Below are positions 48,482 to 55,924 of a DNA stretch of 64,000 nucleotides, in pieces (position 1 is the first letter of the stretch; every line of letters starts with the position of its first letter). The position numbers and the translations under genes are program-made. The stretch is from an uncultured Saprospiraceae bacterium (GTDB lineage Bacteria > Bacteroidota > Bacteroidia > Chitinophagales > Saprospiraceae), in NCBI GenBank assembly GCA_937941765.1, contig CALDGQ010000037.1:1-64000 (forward strand), written 5' to 3'. The notes beneath the pieces were generated by a model, which saw only the letters and a program-made list of their open reading frames with translations, was not told the DNA's origin and did not search any database.

Positions 48482-51379
48482 CTACTCCCCAACAATCAAC
48501 CGACTACCCAACTGCAACCTAGACCCAAAACCTAACTTATACAAATACTTAACATCATCTGCACTATAATCTTCCACCACAATCAAACTACTACCAAACT
48601 CCGGTTTCTTCTGATAAGCAGTAAAACCTTGTCGGCAATTCGTCAGCGAAATCGACTCAATATTCAACGTTGAAAGATCTTTGGAAGCAACACCAATGAT
48701 AGCATTTTCAATGGTTACATCTTTTAAATATGCATCACTTTCTTCACCGACACTGATGGCTTTGTCGCCACAATTAGTAAAAGAAGTCTGTTCAATTAAC
48801 ACTTCACTTCCGGAGACATCGACGCCATCATTTTTAGTATTTTTGAAAATGCAATTGATAATATTTCCTTTGCAAAAATCAGCATCGAATCCATCAGAAG
48901 CAGCGCCATCTAGAGTTACATTTTCCAGATTGAATTTAGAATAAACAATATTTAATCCATCTTCACTTTTTCCATCATTGAAAGAACTGTTCATAATGTT
49001 TACATCAGCTTCATAAAAGGTAACAGCACCTGTCAATGTCCAGCCATCGTAATTCAAAGTGTTGAAGCCAGTGAAATGAGTATGCGTTACATTGCTTTTT
49101 CCACCCGCTTTTAAAATCGTAAAACCATTGGCCAATCCATCTTTGGAAGTGATGGAAATCGGGTCGGCTTTGGTCCCATTCATTTGAATAGGCGACTGAC
49201 AGATAAATTTTGCCTTCCCAATAAAATTCAGTTGACAACCAGCTTCAAAAGAAACTTGGTGGCCAGCTGGAATGATAATATCTTTTACTACATCATGATT
49301 TCCTTTTTGAAAGACAATGTTTTCTCCTTTAAGTTGATATATATTGGAAGGAGGCATTGTTTTAAATCGATTTAATTTTTGAATGGGAGATAGATTTCGC
49401 CATTTCGAATTGGTTGGAAGTGGATTGGAGAAAATGGTATCAATTCCAGGTACTTCAAAAAAGATTCGAGTGGCTCCAATAGCAGGTGTTAATAAACGGG
49501 ATTGATTTGGATTCAAAATCTTATTGTTAGGTAATTTTTGTTTACCAAATCCATTAATCAGAAAAGGGAGTTTACTTAAATTGGTGACTTCGATTTGAGC
49601 ATGGCCCTCGTTATGAACCCATTTTGTTTGAAGGACAAATGCTGACAATGGCAAATAATTTTTACGAATCAATTCGGCACGACTTTTTAAATCATCGATA
49701 TCATAATTGAAATCGGAAAACTCCTTTTTAAGATATTCTTTTCGTTGATTGTATGGTGCTCTCATTTTTTCAATGAAATCTCCTAAATATTTTTCCTCCG
49801 TAATTCTAAAAATAGCTTTCATATAAGCGGAGACCATTTGTTCATCCTCAAAAATTCTCAACAATGCTTTTAGGTCTTTGTCACCTTCAATTCGAAGTGT
49901 TTCTTTGGCGAATAATTTAGGAGTAGGAGTGGGCTTTGCAACAAAACCATCAAAGCCAATCGGTTCCAATTTATTAGAAATCGGATTGTAATAAAATCGC
50001 ATATTGTGCCAAATCAACGTATGATAAGCACCCATCAAATCCGTAATTGCTAAATAATTGGCCATCAATTCCACATCAAAAATTTCACTAGCTTCTTTGG
50101 TTCCTTTTTGAAATTGATATAACAATTGTTTTCCAATATTGTATTGTTTGGAAAGGGTAGCAGATTTGAAAATTTTCTTTTCCTTGAAGGCATCAATTTT
50201 TGCATTTTCCATATTGGCTGCAGGGGTAATGACTCGATTGTCAAAAGTATTTTCCGTTTCCATTTGATGCAAACGCAATTTCCATAAAGCATCTTCAGAA
50301 AATTTTAGAATTGGACCTTCTCTTCTTGATTTTGACTCCACCAATTGTTTTTCAAAATGCTCTTCATAAGCATAGATGCCCAATGGCTCTTCATTCAATG
50401 ATAAGTCCAGAAAATCATATCGAGTTGTCAAAACATTTTCATGTTCCCAAAATTTATGCAGCAACCATTCCAATGCATGATAACGAGCTTTTGGTGTATG
50501 GACTGAAAACGTAACCAGTCTGTTAAACGTTTGTGGATCTTTTAGTTTAACTCGAAAAGACCATTTGTTTCCTTTCAAATGATCCAACCAATCTCCTTTC
50601 AATCTGACCGTTGCATCTTTCTTTTTTCCTTCATCTAGTAGTTTTCCTTTAGCCCAAGAATCATCACTAGTAATAATTAAACCAGCTTCCAATGCACGTA
50701 ATCGGCTTTGTTTTATTTTGTCAAATTGTTTTTCATTCAACTGAATTCCGATTGCTTTTGGTTGAAAAACGGAAGTGTTATTTTCAATTGGACTAGTAAG
50801 TTTTCTGATTTGAAGATCATCGAAGTAAGTATCTTTCCCTCCATTCGTGTACACATATATTGTCAAATGATCGGCATTGAATTTGGCAGGAATGGTATCT
50901 GTAAAAAGCAATTGAGACCAACCTTGCTTGTCCGTTGTGTTTATTTTATTTGTCGCTTTGTAATATTTTGCATCATCATTGGTAGCCGTTATAAATACTG
51001 GAGCATTCCCTTTGTCTTGATAAAACCAAACACTAAATTCATAAATGTTACCTGGTTGTACGTTGGTTAATTCATGGCCTAAAGTATATTGAGTTTCCTT
51101 AGCTCCCCATATAAAACAACTGTGTTTTCCTGACTTCGCATATTTATTACGTTGTGTATCGCCACCAGAAAATCGTTTTCCGTTGGTTATAAATTCTCCA
51201 CGAAAAGTGTTTTCCATATCACATAAGATGACATCGGGGTCCGCATTTTTGTCTTTCCTAAGAATGAAAGCAGGATAGGCAAAGAAGTACAGTAAAGCAC
51301 CTATTGAAAGGAATGCAATTCCATTTCTAACAACTCGTAGTGGTTGGATCGGGTAAGCATTTTTATCGGTAATGAGCAT
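48482..51379 (-). CDS. CotH-type kinase-fold protein with C-terminal beta-helix
   Basis: A 965-aa protein with an N-terminal membrane anchor or uncleaved signal (about 18-40, NGIAFLSIGALLYFFAYPAFI). A carbohydrate-binding-like beta-sandwich follows (about 50-195, ending YFDDLQIRKL). A CotH-like region spans about 235-520 (VRLKGDWLDHL, EEPLGIYAYEEHF, GPILKF, LEPIGFDGF). A right-handed parallel beta-helix with irregular repeats lies at about 683-930 (for example NSSFNDGKSEDGLNI, NCIFKNTKNDGVDV). CotH was shown in spore-coat biology to be a protein kinase; relatives in Bacteroidota are uncharacterised. The start lies 9 nt after the stop of the dehydrogenase gene, so it is the last gene of a three-gene operon with the dehydrogenase and DUF4956 proteins. 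It has no T9SS sorting domain. Confidence 0.82.
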   Translation of the reverse strand: MLITDKNAYPIQPLRVVRNGIAFLSIGALLYFFAYPAFILRKDKNADPDVILCDMENTFRGEFITNGKRFSGGDTQRNKYAKSGKHSCFIWGAKETQYTLGHELTNVQPGNIYEFSVWFYQDKGNAPVFITATNDDAKYYKATNKINTTDKQGWSQLLFTDTIPAKFNADHLTIYVYTNGGKDTYFDDLQIRKLTSPIENNTSVFQPKAIGIQLNEKQFDKIKQSRLRALEAGLIITSDDSWAKGKLLDEGKKKDATVRLKGDWLDHLKGNKWSFRVKLKDPQTFNRLVTFSVHTPKARYHALEWLLHKFWEHENVLTTRYDFLDLSLNEEPLGIYAYEEHFEKQLVESKSRREGPILKFSEDALWKLRLHQMETENTFDNRVITPAANMENAKIDAFKEKKIFKSATLSKQYNIGKQLLYQFQKGTKEASEIFDVELMANYLAITDLMGAYHTLIWHNMRFYYNPISNKLEPIGFDGFVAKPTPTPKLFAKETLRIEGDKDLKALLRIFEDEQMVSAYMKAIFRITEEKYLGDFIEKMRAPYNQRKEYLKKEFSDFNYDIDDLKSRAELIRKNYLPLSAFVLQTKWVHNEGHAQIEVTNLSKLPFLINGFGKQKLPNNKILNPNQSRLLTPAIGATRIFFEVPGIDTIFSNPLPTNSKWRNLSPIQKLNRFKTMPPSNIYQLKGENIVFQKGNHDVVKDIIIPAGHQVSFEAGCQLNFIGKAKFICQSPIQMNGTKADPISITSKDGLANGFTILKAGGKSNVTHTHFTGFNTLNYDGWTLTGAVTFYEADVNIMNSSFNDGKSEDGLNIVYSKFNLENVTLDGAASDGFDADFCKGNIINCIFKNTKNDGVDVSGSEVLIEQTSFTNCGDKAISVGEESDAYLKDVTIENAIIGVASKDLSTLNIESISLTNCRQGFTAYQKKPEFGSSLIVVEDYSADDVKYLYKLGFGSRLQLGSRLIVGE

Positions 51380-51388
51380 AGGGGATTG

Positions 51389-54115
51389 TTACCTTTTAAT
51401 CATGATATTGCCCACATGATTGGTGTCATCATTGATGAGTCGATAAAAATAGAGACCATCAGCAAGATTATCTGTGATTTTAAAAGTCTTTGTAATGGTA
51501 CTGTTATCAAAAACATACCAAGTATGATCTACAACCAATTTCCCATCCGTCGCATACAATTCAAAATCAACTTGTCGACTATTGGTATTGTAAATGAAAA
51601 CAGAAATTTCTTCTGTAGCAGGATTTGGAAAAACAGCAAATTCTGGTGGACGTGGAAATAGAATTTCTACTTCATTAGAATAATGAGGAGCACTATTTTG
51701 ATCCACAGCTTTGATTCGATATTTATTATTTCCTTGAATCGGATTGGTATCTAAAAACGAGTAACTCGATGGATTGGTAGCTACTTGACCAATAGCAACA
51801 AAAGCGCTAGAACCTTCTGACCGCTGAATTTCAAAATGGCTCAAGTCCACTTCATTTTGAGTTTGCCAAGTCAATTGATTTCCATTTTCTTCAGCAACAC
51901 CTGTCAATGAATTATTAAATTCAACAATTGGATCACCGCAATATGGATAAATTTGTTGTTCCAAAACGGTACTCAAACCAGCTGGATCTGTCACTGTCAA
52001 AACGATACGATACCAATAGGTTTCTGTTTGACAACCGACGGGGTCAATAGGTGTGAATGCATTTTGAGTCGTTTGATTATCTTCCTTGTGAAAATGAGTA
52101 TTGTGATGTAAGTAAGTTTCCCATTTAAAAGTCAATTCATCTAAACTATGCTCATTATCAACCACATCTGCTTGAAGCGGTAAGTAAGTGGTACTATTGA
52201 TAGAATAGAAATCCCCATCTTCAAAACTAGTTATATCTACTTGCGGAGGTGTATTGTTGAGTGAAATGATAATTTCATCCGTTGCATAATTATTGATTGA
52301 ATCCAGAACCGTTAATGTTACATTAAAAGGAGTGGGAGTGCCAGCATCTGCGGTGAAAGTATGGGTTGGATTGCTTCCAGTTTCAGTATTTCCATCACCA
52401 AAATCCCATTCAAAAGTTAGATCTTCACCAAAAGGGTCATAAGAATCCGTTGCATCAAAATTGACAGTCAATGGACTCACACCAAATATTTGATCTGCTG
52501 CAGCAATGGCGACAGGAGGTGGGTTTCCACCATAACAAATTTTATGCAAACGGTATTGCAAATTCGTATAGTAAACACAACCATCAACAGGATTAAGTGC
52601 AAGGCTTGTTAAATAATTAGCATCCGTATGTAGCGAATCAATACTGACAATATTTTCAGTATCATCAATTTCCATTGCTCGTATCCACCAACTGTAGTCT
52701 CCTTGGAAATATTTGCCATGAAATTCGATAGGATAATTATCGGCTGTATAAAAGAACCCAGGAATACTTGAATAACCGTCAAAACTATTGGAAGTGACGG
52801 GTGATTCTGGAGTAGAAATTTCAATTTGTGCAGCATAACCGGTACTATCAAAACTTGGAACCATGGTACGAGTAGGTTTGTTCCATAGTGCGTTGCTCCA
52901 AGCGACGTTTGGGCGCTTATGCATAAATAAATTTAAGTCATAACCTTCGATCGATTGGTCCGGATTGCAAGGATTCCAAAAGTCGGCATCTCCATTTTCT
53001 CGATCTTGTCGGATCAAATCCTGGAATGTTACATATTGCAAATCACAACCATCGACTCCATAATAAGGATTGATTGCATCTGTATTGTTAGTATACTGCC
53101 CATAATAATTCCAATTGGTATTCATTCCTTCAAACAATGGCCAACCCAAATTTTCAGCAGGCTTGGTTACAATAGTCAATTCTTCCCATTGTCCACCTCC
53201 GACATCTCCAACGTACAATGCACCCGGATCACCATCAGCTGGGTCAGTACTCCCACTTTCTGGACGGACCGTAAAACGAAACGGATTTCTCAAACCCAAT
53301 GTCCAGACACGAGAGCGAGGCGCGCTTGGATCACTTTCATCATAAAAAGGATTGGAAGGAACACCATCACCTGTTTCAGGATCCAGTCTTAGGATTTTTC
53401 CAGCTACACAATCCACCATTTGAGATCGCATGGCGCCAACATTTTCTTTTGGTTTTATAATTCCTAATTCAATGGCTTCTTCCCAATAAGTTCCAGGGTA
53501 ACTACCAACATCATATCCTGTAAAACTACTTCCTTCACCACAAGAAACTAACAAGGTGCCATCGGTTCCAAAACGGATGGAGCCAATCCCATGAGAAGTA
53601 AATAAAATCGGAAAAGCATTTTCGTAAGTTTCACCAATTAATATTTTTCTAGAATTTGGAAGCACTGTGTTGTAATCATTATTTGAATCAGTTGTATATC
53701 GCACCAATCTCCCAATAGTAGCGACTTGCGTTAAGGTTGAATCAGGATCATAATTTGCGTCATTGTGATGATCTAGCCAATATCGATCCACAGTGTACAT
53801 CAAATAAACATATCCATTCTCTTCAAAATTTGGATCCAATTCAAATCCTAATAGTCCATGATCGCCTGTGCCCAATACTTCTTCACTTAAATCAATCAAG
53901 GGTTCATCCAAAACATTTCCATTTGGATCGAGGACATAAACAATTCCCCTTTTTTCTTGAATATATCCTTTCCCATCTTGCCCAAAAGTAATTCCAACGG
54001 GTGCATCAAATTGATCATAGACAATCTGATCACTAAATTGTTCAATCAATTGAGCCGACGCATGAAAAGCTATAAAAGAAGTAAGGAAAAGTAATATTGA
54101 TTTTTTGAAAAACAT
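51389..54115 (-). CDS. Secreted PQQ-dependent sugar dehydrogenase-like protein with PKD and T9SS domains
   Basis: A 908-aa protein with a signal peptide (ILLFLTSFIAFHASAQ, 1-21). Residues about 25-510 are a glucose/sorbosone dehydrogenase-type six-bladed propeller (DAPVGITFGQDGKGYI, GDHGLLGFELDPNF, HGIGSIRFGTDGTLLVS, VWTLGLRNPFRF, GWPLFEGMN). A PKD domain follows (about 530-620, FEWDFGDGN). Another Ig-like domain, a FnIII-like segment (LTWQTQNEVDLSHFEIQRS) and a T9SS type A sorting domain (FAVFPNPATEE, about 830-908) complete it. A PQQ-dependent oxidation of a sugar or alcohol at the cell surface is the family expectation; the substrate is unknown, and bladed proteins of this type need not be enzymes. 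Its promoter region contains a perfect palindrome over a -7 box. It is followed 9 nt later by the CotH gene. Confidence 0.85.
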   Translation of the reverse strand: MFFKKSILLFLTSFIAFHASAQLIEQFSDQIVYDQFDAPVGITFGQDGKGYIQEKRGIVYVLDPNGNVLDEPLIDLSEEVLGTGDHGLLGFELDPNFEENGYVYLMYTVDRYWLDHHNDANYDPDSTLTQVATIGRLVRYTTDSNNDYNTVLPNSRKILIGETYENAFPILFTSHGIGSIRFGTDGTLLVSCGEGSSFTGYDVGSYPGTYWEEAIELGIIKPKENVGAMRSQMVDCVAGKILRLDPETGDGVPSNPFYDESDPSAPRSRVWTLGLRNPFRFTVRPESGSTDPADGDPGALYVGDVGGGQWEELTIVTKPAENLGWPLFEGMNTNWNYYGQYTNNTDAINPYYGVDGCDLQYVTFQDLIRQDRENGDADFWNPCNPDQSIEGYDLNLFMHKRPNVAWSNALWNKPTRTMVPSFDSTGYAAQIEISTPESPVTSNSFDGYSSIPGFFYTADNYPIEFHGKYFQGDYSWWIRAMEIDDTENIVSIDSLHTDANYLTSLALNPVDGCVYYTNLQYRLHKICYGGNPPPVAIAAADQIFGVSPLTVNFDATDSYDPFGEDLTFEWDFGDGNTETGSNPTHTFTADAGTPTPFNVTLTVLDSINNYATDEIIISLNNTPPQVDITSFEDGDFYSINSTTYLPLQADVVDNEHSLDELTFKWETYLHHNTHFHKEDNQTTQNAFTPIDPVGCQTETYWYRIVLTVTDPAGLSTVLEQQIYPYCGDPIVEFNNSLTGVAEENGNQLTWQTQNEVDLSHFEIQRSEGSSAFVAIGQVATNPSSYSFLDTNPIQGNNKYRIKAVDQNSAPHYSNEVEILFPRPPEFAVFPNPATEEISVFIYNTNSRQVDFELYATDGKLVVDHTWYVFDNSTITKTFKITDNLADGLYFYRLINDDTNHVGNIMIKR

Positions 54116-54136
54116 CGAATGCCTTTTGATGAATAA

Positions 54137-54162
54137 GATTTCGTTACAAATATAACGAAATC
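54137..54162 (-). promoter_or_regulatory. Palindrome over a -7 box between DUF4956 and dehydrogenase genes
   Basis: GATTTCGTTA (54137-54146) and TAACGAAATC (54153-54162) are perfect 10-bp inverted repeats with a 6-nt spacer. On the minus strand the centre reads TATATTTG (54154-54147), an exact -7 consensus, 32 nt upstream of the dehydrogenase ATG. There is no T-run, so an operator or internal promoter is more likely than a terminator. Confidence 0.5.
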
Positions 54163-54168
54163 AAAGTG

Positions 54169-54858
54169 CTAAACGATAAAATCAGGCTGGTCAACAATTG
54201 ACAATTTGGTGTTTTCTGACAAATTAGTGATCGCCTCTTTCGCATTTGCAATCTGATCAATCGATTCTGCTTTACAAATGAAAGAAAGGTCAAGGCCGTT
54301 ATCAAGTGTATCCATCCTTTTTAAATCTACAAATGGGAAAATATCACTCAGTAATTTGGAAATCTTTTTGAAGTCATCCACATCTGTATTGATGTTGACG
54401 AACAAACGATCTTCCTTTTTGAAAACTTCTTTTGAGGTAAACAATTTGTGCAAAAATAAAATCAATAATATGGTTAAAAAAGCGACAATCGCCAAGATAG
54501 GTTGATTGGCTCCACCTGCTAATCCAATTCCAATTACCAAAAACAAATAGGTCAATTCCTCTGGATCTTTGATAGCTGCTCGAAAACGTACAATAGATAA
54601 CGCTCCAACCAATCCAAGAGACAATGCAATGGAAGACTTGACAATCATTATGATTAATGAAGTTGCCAATGCCAATGGTAAGAAGTTGTTAGCAAATTTC
54701 ACTCGATTAGAAATAGTCGTCCCATACCGAATATAGAAGACACGAAGCAATGAAGCAAGTAGTGCAACGACAAGAATGTTCAACAGAAATTCGTCTAGAG
54801 GGACGTTGTTGTTGAACTCTGCAATATATTGTTCCTGAAGTTTTTGTATGAGATCCAT
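54169..54858 (-). CDS. DUF4956-family membrane protein
   Basis: A 229-aa protein. Three or four membrane segments lie near residues 20-45, 60-95 and 105-145. The signature ALSIVRFRAAIKDPEEL followed by YLFLVIGIGLAGGANQ is diagnostic of DUF4956. The last about 75 residues form a soluble ferredoxin-like domain (FVNINTDVDDFKKISKLL...). The ATG at 54858 is preferred over a TTG at 54867, because that TTG is the 3' end of a TATTTTTG -7 box (54872-54865), which would make the mRNA nearly leaderless. DUF4956 genes in many genomes sit beside CotH and VTC-domain genes; here CotH is present but no VTC gene was seen in this window. The molecular function is unknown. It is the first gene of the operon. 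Confidence 0.87.
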   Translation of the reverse strand: MDLIQKLQEQYIAEFNNNVPLDEFLLNILVVALLASLLRVFYIRYGTTISNRVKFANNFLPLALATSLIIMIVKSSIALSLGLVGALSIVRFRAAIKDPEELTYLFLVIGIGLAGGANQPILAIVAFLTILLILFLHKLFTSKEVFKKEDRLFVNINTDVDDFKKISKLLSDIFPFVDLKRMDTLDNGLDLSFICKAESIDQIANAKEAITNLSENTKLSIVDQPDFIV

Positions 54859-54864
54859 TAGCGG

Positions 54865-54872
54865 CAAAAATA
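54865..54872 (-). promoter_or_regulatory. Candidate -7 box TATTTTTG for the DUF4956 operon
   Basis: TATTTTTG on the minus strand ends 6 nt before the ATG at 54858 and exactly matches TAnnTTTG. It decides the start codon, since the alternative TTG start would lie inside it. Confidence 0.45.
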
Positions 54873-55009
54873 CATTTTTTTAGGTCTTTCGATTGAGGAC
54901 CTGAGGATTATTTCACATAGAAACCGTATTTCGAACACTGTTGAATCCAAACGGTAATGCTATCCATTCTCCAAAACCAACTTATTCCTTAAAACACCTC
55001 AAAATTCTC

Positions 55010-55180
55010 CAAAAAATCTGGTCATAACACGTCTTATTTTTGCGATTTCTCTGCGTGATTTTTCACGCACGCATTCTGCGTTAGGAAATCTTACGAAACA
55101 AGATCCTTTGTGAACTTTGTATCTTAGGTGAACTTTGTGGTAAAACACGTCCTCTGCAACTTGTCGCATTAAGCAACTCA
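55010..55180 (+). repeat. Degenerate dispersed intergenic repeat, copy 2
   Basis: It shares GAAACAAGATCCTTTGTG (55095-55112) exactly with 44388-44405, plus flanking pieces in the same order: ATTCTGCGTTAGGAAAT before and CTTTGTGGTAAAAC after. It also holds a small inverted repeat, GCGTGA/TCACGC, at 55053-55068. It is non-coding. Confidence 0.55.
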
Positions 55181-55191
55181 GTCTAATAAAA

Positions 55192-55220
55192 CAAAAAAAA
55201 GCCGCTCCAACAGGAACGGC
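55192..55220 (-). terminator. Rho-independent terminator of the ytxJ operon
   Basis: On the minus strand GCCGTTCC pairs with GGAGCGGC (one G:T pair, TGTT loop), followed by an eight-base T-run (the A-run at 55193-55200 on the + strand). It lies 28 nt after the ytxJ stop. Confidence 0.88.
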
Positions 55221-55247
55221 CATTTATTGTTATATTTAAAATCCAGA

Positions 55248-55595
55248 TTAAACCTGTTCAGTCAATCCTTCCTTTAATTCAGCAATGGTGATATCTAAAT
55301 GAGAAGCATCATAAGTAACATTTCCATTTCTCAATAAGATAATTTGAGGAGACTCGTGATGTACCTCCAATTTTTCAGCAATGTAATTGGAAACCTCTCT
55401 GAATGCGATAAGATCTAAATAATACATCTCTATATCCGCTTCGGGTAAATCCCATCCAGATTCCAATCTCATTTTGGCCATTGTGCTTATGGAGCAACGG
55501 GTACTATGCTTCAAAATAGCGCAAGGGACTTCTTGACTTCTTTCAACAATCTTATCAAGCTCATTGATAGAAGTCAGATTTTTCCAGTTTAGCAT
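55248..55595 (-). CDS. ytxJ: Bacillithiol-system redox-active protein YtxJ (thioredoxin-like)
   Basis: A 115-aa single-domain thioredoxin-fold protein. The LKHSTRCSIS segment (residues 28-37, Cys34) corresponds to the monothiol active-site loop of the YtxJ family; another Cys (Cys25) lies in the preceding strand. The downstream cis-Pro region (HHESPQIILL) is also typical. Known of the family: a predicted bacilliredoxin-like protein that removes bacillithiol from protein cysteines. The presence of bacillithiol in this organism is inferred from the family, as no bsh genes are in the window. It lies 8 nt downstream of a small lipoprotein gene and shares its promoter and terminator. Confidence 0.9.
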   Translation of the reverse strand: MLNWKNLTSINELDKIVERSQEVPCAILKHSTRCSISTMAKMRLESGWDLPEADIEMYYLDLIAFREVSNYIAEKLEVHHESPQIILLRNGNVTYDASHLDITIAELKEGLTEQV

Positions 55596-55603
55596 AAATT
55601 CAA

Positions 55604-55762
55604 TTACGGTTTTACAATTAAAGCAACAGGTAATTCAACAGCGGCTTCAACAGCAGTTGATATACTAAAAGTAGGACATCCTACACCTCTGTTACAAGAA
55701 CTGAAACATAATGCGACTACTAATAAAATCGCACAAGGAATTAATTTTTTTGAAATGTTCAT
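55604..55762 (-). CDS. Small predicted lipoprotein (52 aa)
   Basis: ATG at 55762, TAA ending at 55604. The sequence begins MNISKKLIPCAILLVVALCF and reaches the lipobox FSSC (Cys23), leaving a mature peptide of only about 30 residues with one further Cys (GVGCPTF). It is 8 nt upstream of ytxJ in the same direction, and a TAAATTTG -7 box lies 29 nt before its ATG. The typical signal peptide and tight spacing support a real gene despite its size. Function unknown; co-transcription with ytxJ hints at a thiol or redox context, but that is only inference. Confidence 0.72.
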   Translation of the reverse strand: MNISKKLIPCAILLVVALCFSSCNRGVGCPTFSISTAVEAAVELPVALIVKP

Positions 55763-55790
55763 TTTTCAATTGTTTAAAAAGTTATAGTTA

Positions 55791-55798
55791 CAAATTTA
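55791..55798 (-). promoter_or_regulatory. Candidate -7 box TAAATTTG for the lipoprotein-ytxJ operon
   Basis: Exact match to TAnnTTTG on the minus strand, 29 nt before the lipoprotein ATG. It is divergent from the mpl promoter in the same 162-bp spacer. Confidence 0.5.
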
Positions 55799-55891
55799 AG
55801 CAAAAATCAGTTTATAATAGGTTGTTGTAAACACAACGCTCGTTAAATATTGATTATTATATACTTTACCTTAGGTTTTTAACGATTTCGC

Positions 55892-55899
55892 TATTTTTG
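55892..55899 (+). promoter_or_regulatory. Candidate -7 box TATTTTTG for mpl
   Basis: Exact match to TAnnTTTG, 26 nt upstream of the mpl ATG at 55925. Confidence 0.48.
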
Positions 55900-55924
55900 A
55901 CCATTTTTCTGACTATATCACCTA

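Larger units (their letters stand above)
54859..55247. other. Intergenic region with a dispersed repeat
   Basis: This 389-bp spacer contains a -7 box for the DUF4956 gene, the second copy of a degenerate dispersed repeat (about 55010-55180) and the terminator of ytxJ. A 74-codon open frame on the minus strand (54999-55223) runs through repeat and terminator and is not believed to be a gene. Confidence 0.6.

Noticed and set aside
54859..54867. TTG start for the DUF4956 protein
   Set aside because: The TTG is the end of a TATTTTTG -7 box; an ATG follows three codons later.
54999..55223. 74-codon open frame on the minus strand, upstream side of the DUF4956 gene
   Set aside because: It lies across the dispersed repeat and the ytxJ terminator and has an unnatural composition, so it is a by-product of the repeat.
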